Shown one piece after another: positions 46,725 to 56,624 of a stretch of 64,000 bases of DNA. This DNA is from Heliocidaris tuberculata (taxonomy: Eukaryota; Echinodermata; Echinoidea; Camarodonta; Echinometridae). The position numbers and the translations under genes were made by a program. The notes under the pieces are model-generated. The model was given only the letters and a program-made list of their open reading frames with translations. It was not told the DNA's origin and searched no databases. How positions within the stretch are numbered: the stretch's first letter is position 1; the number at the start of each line of letters is the position of its first letter. The stretch lies in contig CM046847.1 of assembly GCA_025618425.1 (NCBI GenBank), forward strand, positions 12,610,968-12,674,967, read 5' to 3'.

Positions 46725-49700
46725 GTAAGTGCATGTACGACTTATGTATATTAGCATAATCGGGGGGGGGGGCTGGGGCTATATTCATTTCACTTGAAAA
46801 GTTTCCTATTTTTTTATTTGCGACATACATGTACATACATTCAATTTGACGGATTTCTTTTGGGATTGATTTCTCTTATTTTCCCTCCTTTTTATATTTA
46901 GATTTTCTTTCAATTTTCTGGAAAAAAGGGAGATTTTTTGCGTTAAAACACGTCCTTAAGAATTAAAATCCAATAAATTCAGGGTGGGGTAGGGGCAAAC
47001 AAAACCGCAGTTGTATCCATCGACGCTCTTTTAAAAAGAATGAGGAAATTTGCCCATCAAAACCGTCTTTCTATTTCAAATGTTAAAAAAAAAAGAGGGT
47101 TGTATGAGAAACTCTTTACACATTTATTTGTGCACCATACATATTATAAACGATTTAACCGAATACAAAAATAGATTTTAAAAATCGATAAAAGTACTCC
47201 ATGTCTGCGTACCCCCCCCCCCCCTTCCTCCACCGTTTCAAGGTGAATTAAAGTAGAACAACTCAATTTATTGATATCAACCCATCAGATTGAGGTTATC
47301 ATCAACAACAAAAAATACAAAAGAATCAGAAAGGGTACAAAGAACCATCGAAATAGAATAACAAGTCAGCATTAAATGAACAAGAAGGTACAATATGGTA
47401 TGAAGCACAATCAAGGATTGGCAAATAATTTGTTATGGAAATATTTAATGTAAGCCTCGTGCAAGAATTTCCTGAATAAAAATATACAATAGCTTATTGT
47501 GAGCCTGTATTGTCGATTCTATTACTGTACATTTTTGTTAATAGAGGTTATGCAAACCCTACTCTTTATGTTTTGCAGACGACACAAATGTTTGTTGGTA
47601 ACTTTGGTCCTGTCACCCCTTCCCCGTCGTTCAAAATGTTCTAGTGGTGTAGCTCGCAGGAACACAGGGGACGTGCTCCGACATAATATGCTATGGCAAC
47701 AATTGCTCCGGGCTTTATTTCGTCAAATATTAGGGTTAGGATTAGGTGTGATGTTTAGTCCAAGGTTGAGGTTTAAAAATGCTTAGTGTAAGATATCAGG
47801 GGCAGATCCAGGGGGGGCGAATCGGCCGCGCCCCCTTCTGAAACCCAACTGGCATACCGTAAGTACACAATTTTAAAAAATGCCTCCTTAATTATGTACC
47901 GTTTTCCTGCCCTTTGCTCCCTCTTTTACAAAATCCTGGATGCACCCCTGGATATTGACGCCGAACAATCATGGCGATTGTTGCATGTGTCGTAAAACCC
48001 TGAATGACGAGGGGGAAAAAGAAAATGAAAAGGAGAAAAGGAGGAAAGGAGGGAGAAAAGGAGGAAAGGAGGGAGAAATGGTAGGTGGAAAGAAGATGCT
48101 ACAGCCTCCTCCAACCCCTCCCCCCCCCCCTCATTCTATCGTCATGATAATTCGCATTTCATCCACCCCCCTCAATGTCTGTACCACGTTATGCCAGTCT
48201 AACGATGCCCCTACCTGCCTGTGGAAATTAAAGGTACTTCATCCCCTTTGCAGATTTACACAAAATTCGGCGAAACTTTGCACAGGTTTAGCCCCTTTCA
48301 CAATTGGTCTGCGACCGTTTGCGACCATTTGGTCGCACGACAGGCTACAACTGGCTTCAATCGCCATCGATCTCATCAGGTCGCAGAAAGGCATTCACAA
48401 ATGCAACAGCGGTCGTAAAACAAAAGCGACTAGAAGAGACCGTTGCACGAGTAAGTCGCATTTGCTCGCATATGCTCGTGCGAGTAGTCTTGCGTTCACA
48501 TGCGAGTGTTGCACGAGTGATTGCGAGTGGCTTGACGGCAATCACAATAGTCGCACGATCGATTGCTTGGTCGTGCGAGTGGATGTGAGACCATGCGATC
48601 GCTCGTGCGATTGAATGAGACCGGTGCAAGTGGTCGTGAGAGTATTCGTGCGAGTGGCGTGGGGTATAAAAACCCCCTCGACAATTGACCGGTAGTCAGT
48701 TTCAAGTTTACCTTCTTAATAGTCAAGATGCCAAAGAAGAAAGTTACAAAGAAGAGAAAGTTGTTAGAGGAGGGCCCTGTTGCAGAGGATCATCTCCATA
48801 GTCCCCCTATATATACCCCCGAGGAATAGTCGCATACAGTCTCATACAGTCGTGCAACGGTAGTACAACGTTGTAAGATGTGCTGCGATCGGTCGTGCAA
48901 CAGTCTCATGGTCTTAGCACAATCGCACCCATTCGCAAGACTGGTCGCTATAGGTCGCTAGCGCACGTGCGAGTGTAGCACGACCTCCAGCCCACCCACT
49001 GCGACTATTGAGTCGTGCGAACTCTCGCATCTAATCGTGCAACGTTGTGCAACACTCATACGAGAATCGCACGACTGGTCGTACGACCTAATGCGAGTGA
49101 ATCGATCGCATCTGGTCGTGTCTGGATTTTGAGCATGTTCAAAGTTCAGATGCGACCAGTCACGACCGCCTGCAACGACTGCGAGTGGTCGCAAGACACC
49201 AAGCGATCGGTCGTGCAACACCCCGAAAAATCTGTTGCAGGCGGTCGCAAACTGGTCGCAGACCAATTGTGAAAGGGGCTAAAGTAGACATCTATTCAGA
49301 AATCAACGCAAGTACATGTACTAGGAATGGTCAAAAAATAATTTTAAGAATTACGTGATTTTTTTCAAGTCGAAAAAAATTAAGTGTTAAATTTTTATTA
49401 TTACTTACTTAAAAGCAAATTATAATAATTTTCACATCCGAACAAGTTTTCCAATTATAATTCTGTTGTAATTTATCGCATACTCACACAACTTCAAAAA
49501 TTTTGGGTTACAAAAGGGATGAAGTACCTTAAATGTCCCCTTTCTATATCCAGTCAAGGGGCTTACAATAACTTGCAACATGGTTTCCATTCCATATCTC
49601 GATTCCGCGGATAGATCTAAATCAGCGTTGGATGACATGGAAATCGTCCGACAGACCAGGGACATATCGTTCGTGCGTGCCCTATCCTCAACCTAACCAT

Positions 49701-49787
49701 GTGTTCAACCGCGAGCTATCGAGTGGCATGGTCGCAGACACCACCGATATGACGATACTTCAATGCCTGAGTCAGTGTTCAAAAATG
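46520..49787 (+). CDS. WSCD-like gene 2 (paralogue), exons 1 and 2 only
   Basis: Exon 1 (46520-46724) encodes MARLFRKATSQLSVSNR, a membrane span LLFFTIMIMVFCAVSLMY and a stem ending in SSQGSESVSG, with a strong donor TTTCAG|GTAAGT in phase 1. Exon 2 (49615-49787, 173 nt) encodes [20 protein letters not shown] and MTILQCLSQCSKM, the first half of a WSC domain, with donor ATG|GTGAGT. Length and phase match gene 1 exactly, and the stem motif SQGSE is shared. The acceptor (GCGGATAG) has a poor pyrimidine tract. The second WSC half and the sulfotransferase exons were not found before 64000: either they lie outside, beyond the nested insertions, or the copy is broken. Start context AAAAATGG equals gene 1. 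Confidence 0.8.
47797..47950. mobile_element. 154-bp MITE (CAGGGGCAGATCCAGG ends)
   Basis: CAGGGGCAGATCCAGGG is inverted imperfectly as CCTGGATGCACCCCTG. GATAT borders both sides. The ends look hAT-like, though a full 8-bp duplication is not preserved. Confidence 0.7.
48665..48700 (+). promoter_or_regulatory. TATA box and initiator inside the TIR element
   Basis: TATAAAAA at 48665-48672 is followed about 30 bp later by TCAGTTT at 48695-48701, matching the TCAKTY metazoan initiator at the usual spacing. It lies 33 bp before the ATG of the short ORF. Confidence 0.55.
48728..48829 (+). CDS. 33-codon ORF with nuclear-localisation-like start
   Basis: ATG at 48728 gives MPKKKVTKKRKLLEEGP, then an acidic, proline-containing tail and TAG. 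It is too short for the usual ORF cut-off but sits right behind a TATA/initiator pair in the middle of a TIR element. The two basic clusters resemble a nuclear localisation signal, as at the N-terminus of a transposon DNA-binding protein. I read it as the truncated first part of the element's lost gene. Function unknown. Confidence 0.45.
   Translation: MPKKKVTKKRKLLEEGPVAEDHLHSPPIYTPEE
49615..49787 (+). CDS. WSCD-like gene 2, exon 2: first half of WSC domain
   Basis: Closest relative in the window is 31567-31739, with identical length and shared words [15 protein letters not shown] and GMVAD. Its last 76 nt and donor are repeated exactly at 49988-50063. Confidence 0.85.
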
Positions 49788-49984
49788 GTGAGTTAATTAT
49801 AGGGGGAAGATACATTAAGGAATAAGCTACAGGCTGCAGCCGAAGAGACCTACATGTAGTACAGCCCTCGAGACTGACAATGTTGGTCTCGATGTCCTTC
49901 TGATAACTATTTTGTGAGGGTTCACTAGACCGACTCCTCGTGATTCCGACATGTTCATACCTTTCCTTATTTCTTTGTTTTGTC
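49712..49984. repeat. Tandem duplication, copy 1 (uninterrupted)
   Basis: 273 bp from CGAGCTATCGAGTGGC (inside exon 2) to CTTTGTTTTGTC. It contains the empty insertion site GGAA|TAAGC at 49822/49823. Compared by eye it is identical to copy 2. Confidence 0.9.
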
Positions 49985-49987
49985 TAT

Positions 49988-50098
49988 CGAGCTATCGAGT
50001 GGCATGGTCGCAGACACCACCGATATGACGATACTTCAATGCCTGAGTCAGTGTTCAAAAATGGTGAGTTAATTATAGGGGGAAGATACATTAAGGAA
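49988..50098. repeat. Tandem duplication, copy 2, left part
   Basis: 111 bp identical to 49712-49822, including the last 76 nt of exon 2 and its donor but no acceptor. It stops at the Helitron-like insertion. Confidence 0.9.
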
Positions 50099-50898
50099 CT
50101 AGAAATTTAATTCGTCACTGAAGACGAATTAGGTGGTCTGTCCCTGTGGCAAATTGCTTTGTCAGACGTGATAATATTTCTGCAAGATAATAATCATGAT
50201 AATGTTGACGACAATGATGATAACATGGCCATATAAGTGATGACAATGACGATAATGATATATTGATAATGATGATCAGAATGGCCACAATAATGACAAT
50301 AACGATAATCGAAGTCGCATAGCGCCCCTTCAGGTACAATTTTATGGGCGATTTTTTGAAAAGTGCTTGAAATGGCATAAAACTTCTACAAAATGAATTT
50401 GGGAGGATTTGAATCATTTCTAAATTTTGCGCGCGCACGGACGCGCGGACGTACGCGTACGCGCGCGTTTAACGAAATGACCTTGACTGGAATGACAGTG
50501 ACCTTAACCATGCCAAATATGAAAGAGAAATGACATTTCGTTATGAACATATGACCATAAGTTGATTTTCACAAAATGGCGCCTGGATGACGTCACAATA
50601 ACCTGATGACCTTGAAAAAGATGTGGGAACTTGACCTTATTAGGACTGATGACTGACGAAAATATGAAGAAAATTTGGAGAAATCGGGATAACGAACTGG
50701 ACGATTTGATATTGCAGGACATGTGGAAGATTATCCCCTTAGCTTTAATACACGACAGGGAATGAGATTCTACACAAACTACTGCACACTACTTTCAATA
50801 GACATAACACGCAAAATTAGGCAGTTTTTTACATTGTTTGTGATGGTATATGTTATAATAGTCGAAGAAGATGGTAGAATGAAAGGCAAAAAAAAAAA

Positions 50899-50968
50899 TG
50901 GACCCACCGGGAGTCGAACCTGGGTCGCCGGAATGGGAGGCAAGTGCTTTACCAATGGACCAAAATAT
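50899..50968 (-). tRNA. tRNA-Gly(CCC)-like sequence, probably a pseudogene
   Basis: On the minus strand the phrase ATTGGTAAAGCACTTGCC gives a D-arm-like block, CTCCCAT an anticodon loop with CCC, and CAGGTTCGACTCCCGG a good T-arm (B box GGTTCGACTCC), ending TGGGTCC. The 5' acceptor half does not pair with TGGGTCC, and the anticodon stem is poor, so it is unlikely to make a working tRNA. It lies inside the Helitron-like element and may be captured or SINE-derived. Confidence 0.5.
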
Positions 50969-51879
50969 TTCCAATAGAGATAACACGTAGACGAAAAACG
51001 GGATTCTCAAATGACATTTTGTAGTTTAAAAAAGGGCATGATCCCGACATCTGATCAAAAATTGGAGGGCACATTTATGAAAGCTTATAGTCTCAGCTAT
51101 AACATACCAAAATTTGGAAGAAAATCGAGCAGAAATAACAGAGATACTGCTCAAAGAAGACGGGAATGTAGAATCAAGATTTGAGAAAAAGTCATCTCCC
51201 ATAGAGAATGCACGCAAAATGTGAAAAATTGACATGCCTCCTTTAATCGCAAAAATACGCCATGATCCCTTTGAAAAATTGTGATAACTGATCTTGTAGA
51301 GAATTGTCTCAGCTACATCATATCCAAATTTGGGCGAAAAAGGACCCATATTAAAGGAGTTATAGTCAAATTTGCATAAATTTGATGACGTCATTTTTGA
51401 AAAAATGAAATTTTGAGTTTAGACGCCATTTTGATAACTTTGCAATATGATTGAGGCTCAAATTACCCATGAAATTATATCTATGATTCCTCCTCTACCC
51501 AAATATGAAAAAAAATTAGGGGGTCAACGGACTATTTAAAGGGCTAGAGTTATTTTTGTAGAGGCATGTTTTTACCACTTTTTACATTATATTGCCCATT
51601 GACGCGCGCACGAATTTGAAAGTTTGACGCGCGTTTGTGGCATTATGGAATGTCGAGAATGACTGAAAATAGTTTGAAATTGTCAAGAATAGTGTCAGGA
51701 ATACAAACCATGCAAAAAAACGACGTTTTTACGTTCTGTACGCGCTACGCGCGCGCATAACATGATAGGCCTGATCATTCACTGAAATTTGATGAAAATT
51801 GATTGAGCCGAATTTGAGTAATCACAGTCACAAGAAAGTGGGAGAAAAATAAAAGACAAAGAAAATTCTGACGAAATTA

Positions 51880-52040
51880 AGAGGTGATCTGTCTACGACA
51901 GACCACCTAATAAAGAAAATTCTAACGAAATTAAGAGGTGGTCTGTCCAAGTGACAGACCACCTAATAATAAAGAAATAAAGAAAATTCTGACGAAATTA
52001 AGAGGTGATCTGTCTACGACAGACCACCTAATAATACCTA
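51880..52040. repeat. Repeated 5' termini inside the Helitron-like element
   Basis: GACAGACCACCTAATAA preceded by GACGAAATTAAGAGGTGAT-like sequence occurs three times in about 160 bp, each matching the element's outer end at 53590-53641. These look like stacked 5' ends of tandem copies. Confidence 0.75.
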
Positions 52041-53641
52041 TAACATGTGTGTCTATGGCAAAATGGGTAATTTGAACTTTGAAGGCCATTTTCACCCTGC
52101 AAACGACCGTTAAAACGTTTGAGCTACACGAACCTTTTTTGTGTAGAATTTTATGCTCTATCATGTGAATCAAGTCCCAAGTCTCTAGCACCCCGCAAAC
52201 TGAAGTTAGGGCTCATTTTCAGGGTCCGAAAAGGGCATTTTTTCACCTCAAAATCACTTAATGAAGCCTGGATGACGTCATAATGACGTCATGAACCACA
52301 AATTTTCACCGTCAACACTTCTTATCAGTCCTCATTACTGTGTCGAATTTGAAAAAAATTCATGCTTTCGTTTCTGAGTTAATGCCCCCGTAAAAAGAGG
52401 GGGGGGGTCAAAAAAGGAAAAAATGAATAAAAAAAAAAAAATGAATTGAGCTATGAATCTGATTTTTGGTGTGCATGATATTTGGTCGAAATTTGATGGA
52501 CGAGGCAAAATTACAGAGATACTGCTCAACGAAGACGGGAATGTAGAATCAAGATTTGAGAAAAAGTCATCTCCCATAGAGAATACACGCAAAATGTGAA
52601 AAATTGACATGCCTCCTTTAATCGCAGAAATACGCCATGATGCCTTTGTCAAAATGAAAAATCGTGGAACTGTTCTTGTAGAGAATTGTCTCAGCTACAA
52701 CATATCAAAATTTGAAAGAAAATCGACAACCTATTACTGAGAAATTGTCAAATGAATACAAAAATTATGACGTCATTTTTTCAGAATCGAATTTTTGAGT
52801 TCATAAGCAAATATGACAACGTTCTGATCGATCGACCCCCAATTTTTTTTCATGAATTCATATCTACAACTCATGGGCTTTCAGAAAATGTAAAAAAAAA
52901 TGGGGGGTAGCCACAAATTCTGACGAGCTATGGCGGATTTTATGTAGACATGTTTTTACCACTTTTTACATTATATTGCCCATTGACGCGCGCACGAATT
53001 TTAAAGTTTGACGCGCGCGTGTGGCATTATGGAAGGTCGAGAATGACTGGAGATAGTTGGAAATTGTCAAGAATAGTGTCAGGAATACAAACCATGCGAA
53101 AAAATGGCGTTTTTACGTACTGTACGTGCTGCGCGCGCACATAACGCGCGCGCGGACGCGCACATAACGCTCGCGCGGACGCGCACGGACGTAAAATTTT
53201 GAAATGCTTAAAATGTCTTGAACCGTTCTCTCCTTTGATTAAAAAGTGATTTTGAGCATTTTTAAATTTTGACGCGCGCGTACGTGCGCGTCATGACGTG
53301 CCCGCGGATTTTGCTGACATTTTACATTGACCCTTGACCTGAAGTTTATGTGTTGTAAATATGGTTGATTTTTGATGATCCGTTGTGATGATATGATCGA
53401 TAATGTGATTTCACAAAATGGCGCCTGGATGACGTCACGATGACCTGATGACCTTGAAAAAATTTCTGGCACTTGACCATTATATGCCTGATAATTGATT
53501 GAAATTTGATGAAAAATGAGCGAACCGAATTTGAGAAAACACGCTCACAAGAAAGTGGTGGAAAAATAAATATAAATAATAAAGAAATAAAGAAAATTCT
53601 GACGAAATTAAGAGGTGATCTGTCTACGACAGACCACCTAA

Positions 53642-53803
53642 TAAGCTACAGGCTGCAGCCGAAGAGACCTACATGTAGTACAGCCCTCGAGACTGACAAT
53701 GTTGGTCTCGATGTCCTTCTGATAACTATTTTGTGAGGGTTCACTAGACCGACTCCTCGTGATTCCGACATGTTCATACCTTTCCTTATTTCTTTGTTTT
53801 GTC
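53642..53803. repeat. Tandem duplication, copy 2, right part
   Basis: 162 bp identical to 49823-49984; together with 49988-50098 it rebuilds the full 273-bp unit around the insertion. Confidence 0.9.
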
Positions 53804-54451
53804 GGTCTCGTGACCTATCCGACTCTTGGATTGTCAGTCTCATCCAGCTCATGGACCTTTTTGAACTTTCGGTCACCAAAGGATCCTTAAAAATTAGGTG
53901 TCATATTTTAATTTGTCTATGTTCTAACCTATATGTATGGATGTAACCATTAGCTTACACGCCCTTTGGTAAAGTACCCCTCGTAAAATTGGATTCCCAT
54001 GCAGTGCTTAAAAAAGATTTCGGTAATAAGACTTTGTCTCTTCTTGCATACCTCTGAGATTCTGACCCACCTCCCTTATAATAAGCCTACCTTTAAGAAG
54101 AAATTCGTCTCAATCTCCGGGCATGATACTCTTTACTTTAAGGATACCGTAGGTGAATTGTCATTCATATTATGCGAAAAATACATATTTACCGATGATT
54201 ACTGTCATATTTCTTCAGGGTATACATGCAGCGGGACGCGTCTTTTTTTTCCGTACCACAGCGAGACAGAAACCCTGTTTTGAAGACTTTGAAAGAGACT
54301 ACAAGTATAAGACTTGTATTTTCTCAAAGTTTCACTCATGCCGACTAGTCTTGACGGAATAAACCGTATTATCACTTCACTTCCATAGACTTTGGCCTCG
54401 CTGTGGTACGTTAAAAAATTGGCGCCAGCGGGACAGTGAGTAGCCTCTAAT
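53804..54451. other. Host DNA between the duplication and the hAT element
   Basis: No exon is recognised; in particular no second WSC half. CCTCTAAT at 54444-54451 is the left target duplication of the hAT-type element. Confidence 0.5.
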
Positions 54452-54469
54452 CAGTGCTGTAGGACTCGG

Positions 54470-54535
54470 TCTCGGACTCGGACTCGACCAATGGTGACTC
54501 GTGACTCGGGCGAAAATCGGGCCGAGACCGGCAAC
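54470..54535. repeat. GGACTCGG subterminal repeats, left
   Basis: CTCGGACTCGGACTCGACC and GTGACTCGTGACTCGGG; probable binding sites of the missing transposase. Confidence 0.7.
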
Positions 54536-54798
54536 GAGACCGGCAATTTTTCCCGTTTTCTGCTTTTAATTTTAGCTCAAAAAATTACCCCAGGGCACGC
54601 AAAACCCCCCGCTATTTTCGAGCACCTTGTTCGATTGAGCGGTACTTTGAACATGAACTTTAATACATCTATGGCCGTAACGGTACGAGAATGTGCCCAA
54701 ATAGATGATAGACGTTAAAATGAGCTCGTATACACTTTATACACGTATGACACAGACCATGAGGATCAGGAGTGATCCTCTTATCTACGAGGTACATA

Positions 54799-54944
54799 CG
54801 ACCACCTATCTGTTACAGTATGCTATTATATCCTATAATTGCCCATAACCGAACATAAAATTATTTCACAAATAGCCTACCATACACCGCCTCCGTCCCC
54901 CGGGTTGCCGTATGAAACCCGTCACCCGCCATGACACTTCCTCC
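54799..54944. repeat. DIRS inverted terminal repeat, left (3' end)
   Basis: From CGACCACCTATCTGTTACAG to CATGACACTTCCTCC. By eye it is base-for-base the reverse complement of 60130-60275. Outside it lies a unique 41-bp end containing GAGGATCAGGAGTGATCCTC, a perfect small palindrome. Confidence 0.95.
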
Positions 54945-55025
54945 GAAACCACACACCAAGAGAGCACCCGCAACCAGGACACGCAGACATGTCGCAACTG
55001 CGAGGCGAGGGGTAGGAGGGGGGGA

Positions 55026-55127
55026 CACAGATAGGTGGTCGTATGTACCTCGTAGATAAGAGGATCACTCCTGATCCTCATGATCTACTATCAGTACATC
55101 CGACCACCTATCTGTTACAGTATGCTA
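55026..55127. repeat. DIRS internal complementary region
   Basis: 55027-55082 is the reverse complement of the left extreme (54758-54813), and 55084-55127 that of the right extreme (about 60250-60292). The two ends meet at ATCCTCATGATCTACTATC. It thus holds the sequence of the joined ends, including the parts outside the terminal repeats, and lets the outer borders be fixed. Confidence 0.92.
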
Positions 55128-55184
55128 GACCGACACGGACTCAGCGGGAGGCTTGGCTGCGTCTAGCGGTGAAGGAGCGGTGTA

Positions 55185-56624
55185 TTAGCGGGACTGAGAG
55201 GCCGACAGTAGCGCTGCTCGAGAAAACGAGGGTACTGCGGCGGGGATGTCCCGGAGATAAAAGGAGATGAAGGAATTCGGGGAGCGCCAATAAGCTGCCT
55301 TCTGAATCTCCTCTACGGACACGCCGTTGAACAGAGCCCAAGATGCGCTGATCCCCCTGGCATCGTGTGCACGGGGCGACACGCCAGGCGAGAGAGCATC
55401 GGGGCCGGCCGCACGAATGGCGGCAACGATCCACTTCGAGATAGTATCTCTCGAAGCCGGTGAAAAAGGCTCTTTCGTAATCACGAAAAGCTGATCACCA
55501 GAACGGCGTTCCTTAGTGCGCGCCCAATAATACTTGAGAGCGCGCACCGGACACCAGACTTTATCCTCCGTCACCGACGAGAGGGTGGACAGCGGTTGGA
55601 TAAAAATCTCAACCGGTTGGGAGCTGGCAGTCTGGTTCTTCGCCACATAGGACGGGTTGGGAATGAGGCGCACCCCCGCGCGTTCCCAACGGACATGCCC
55701 CGGCGCCGCCGACAGTGCGTGCAAGGCACTGCGACGCTGGCCGGAGGCAATCGCCAAGAGGAAGACCGCTTTAATGGTTACATCTCTAAGCGAGGCCTCA
55801 GCGAGGGGCTCAAAAGGCGCCCTGGCAAGGGCCTCCAGCACCCGAGGGAGACTCCACGACGGGAGCAATCTCCTAGTCGGGGGGCGCTCCAGGAAAAAAG
55901 CGCGGACCAGGCCGGTCAGGGAGGGGGCAGTAGAGACACTGGCCCCATCCGCGAACCCAGCGTGGATAACGGCAATTGCCGAACGGTAGCCACGGATGGT
56001 CGAGACAGTCGGGCCCTTATCGAAAAGGGAAATCAGAAAGTCTGCGACATCCCTTAGAGGTGCAGAACGGGGATCCACCCCGTGTGATTCGCACCAGCTA
56101 AAGTATCCAGCCAAACGGGAATTATAAGATTCCCGGGTGGACTCCCGTCGGCTGCGAGCGACGAAGGTCGCAGCCCGCTCTGAAAGGCCCGCCTGAGCTC
56201 CAGATTCCCTGACAATGGCCAGGCAGTCAGGTGGAGCGTGGCCGGTCGGGGGTGCAGAGTCCCCGACACTGGCTGGGAGATCAGGTCCGGACGAGCGGGA
56301 AGGAGCCTCGGATTCCCCACCAGTAGGCCCGTCAACTCGAGGAACCACGTCCTCTTGGGCCACCACGGGGCTATGAGGAGGAGAGTTGCTTGGTCCTGCC
56401 TCACCTTCCGCAGAACGCGGGGAATGAGGGCGAATGGCGGAAACGCATAACCCCGGAATCCCTTCCACGGGAAGGAGAAGGCGTCCATCCGCCAGGCTGC
56501 CGGGTCCTGCACCCTCGTGCAGTACATCGGCAGCCGTGCGTTCAACTCCGAGGCAAACAGATCCACATCTAGTGGGGGAAGCTGGCGCACCAGCAGATGC
56601 ATGACCTGCGGGTGGAGCGTCCAC
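55185..56624 (-). CDS. DIRS tyrosine recombinase (integrase)
   Basis: 479 codons from the listed start; the first 150 or so overlap pol in another frame and may be partly untranslated. The enzyme inserts the circular DNA form by strand exchange. A SAM-like DNA-binding domain spans about 157-250 (STRESYNSRLAGYFSWCESH, ADFLISLFDKG, TIRGYRSAI). The catalytic part has Arg297 (SGQRRSALHAL), His420 and Arg423 (HDARGISASWAL), Trp446 (AAYWRSPNSF) and the nucleophile Tyr456 (FISFYLRDI). The full set of active-site residues is present and no stop interrupts it, so this protein may still work. It ends 58 bp before the internal complementary region. Confidence 0.93.
   Translation of the reverse strand: MDAPPAGHASAGAPASPTRCGSVCLGVERTAADVLHEGAGPGSLADGRLLLPVEGIPGLCVSAIRPHSPRSAEGEAGPSNSPPHSPVVAQEDVVPRVDGPTGGESEAPSRSSGPDLPASVGDSAPPTGHAPPDCLAIVRESGAQAGLSERAATFVARSRRESTRESYNSRLAGYFSWCESHGVDPRSAPLRDVADFLISLFDKGPTVSTIRGYRSAIAVIHAGFADGASVSTAPSLTGLVRAFFLERPPTRRLLPSWSLPRVLEALARAPFEPLAEASLRDVTIKAVFLLAIASGQRRSALHALSAAPGHVRWERAGVRLIPNPSYVAKNQTASSQPVEIFIQPLSTLSSVTEDKVWCPVRALKYYWARTKERRSGDQLFVITKEPFSPASRDTISKWIVAAIRAAGPDALSPGVSPRAHDARGISASWALFNGVSVEEIQKAAYWRSPNSFISFYLRDIPAAVPSFSRAALLSASQSR

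Larger units (their letters stand above)
48291..49279. mobile_element. 989-bp TIR element with GCCCCTTTCACAATTGG ends
   Basis: The ends GCCCCTTTCACAATTGGTCT and AGACCAATTGTGAAAGGGGC are perfect inverted partners, bordered by TA. Between them the words GGTCGCA, GTCGTGC and TGCGAGT recur dozens of times on both strands, as expected for transposase-binding subterminal repeats. CCCTTTCACA ends are familiar from PIF/Harbinger elements. It carries a promoter-like block and a short ORF but no transposase, so it is probably a deletion derivative. Confidence 0.8.
48232..49529. mobile_element. TAA-flanked MITE (AGGTACTTCATCCC ends), interrupted
   Basis: AGGTACTTCATCCCCTTTGC at the left pairs with GGGATGAAGTACCT at the right; TAA lies on both sides. 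About 300 bp are its own; the rest is the inserted element at 48291-49279. A 3-bp TAA duplication fits the PIF/Harbinger group. It sits in intron 1 of gene 2. Confidence 0.7.
50099..53641 (-). mobile_element. Helitron-like non-autonomous element (Helentron/Helitron2 type), 3.5 kb
   Basis: Read on the minus strand, the element starts TTAGGTGGTCTGTC and ends with CTAG. Ten nt before its end is a hairpin (AATTCGTC, 6-nt loop, GACGAATT), and just inside that is GACAGACCACCTAA, the inverse of the start. A 3' CTRR with an upstream hairpin and an asymmetric inverted repeat are hallmarks of Helitrons of the Helentron/Helitron2 type. It lies between A and T (or T and T) with no duplication. The first bases are TT rather than the classic TC. 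No Rep/helicase is encoded. The interior holds two diverged copies of a block with GACGCGCGCACGAATTT-like GC-rich words (51137-51905 and 52513-53641). Confidence 0.78.

Noticed and set aside
47940..49272. ORFs of 76-224 codons on both strands in the GGTCGCA-rich element
   Set aside because: They follow from the dense short words of a TIR element; composition is repetitive and no domain is visible. Only the 33-codon ORF behind the TATA box was kept.
54153..54283. Candidate second-half WSC exon for gene 2 (TTTCTTCAG acceptor at about 54219)
   Set aside because: The acceptor is good, but the translation lacks the WSC cysteines and the Y.YAAL..GT.C.C pattern.
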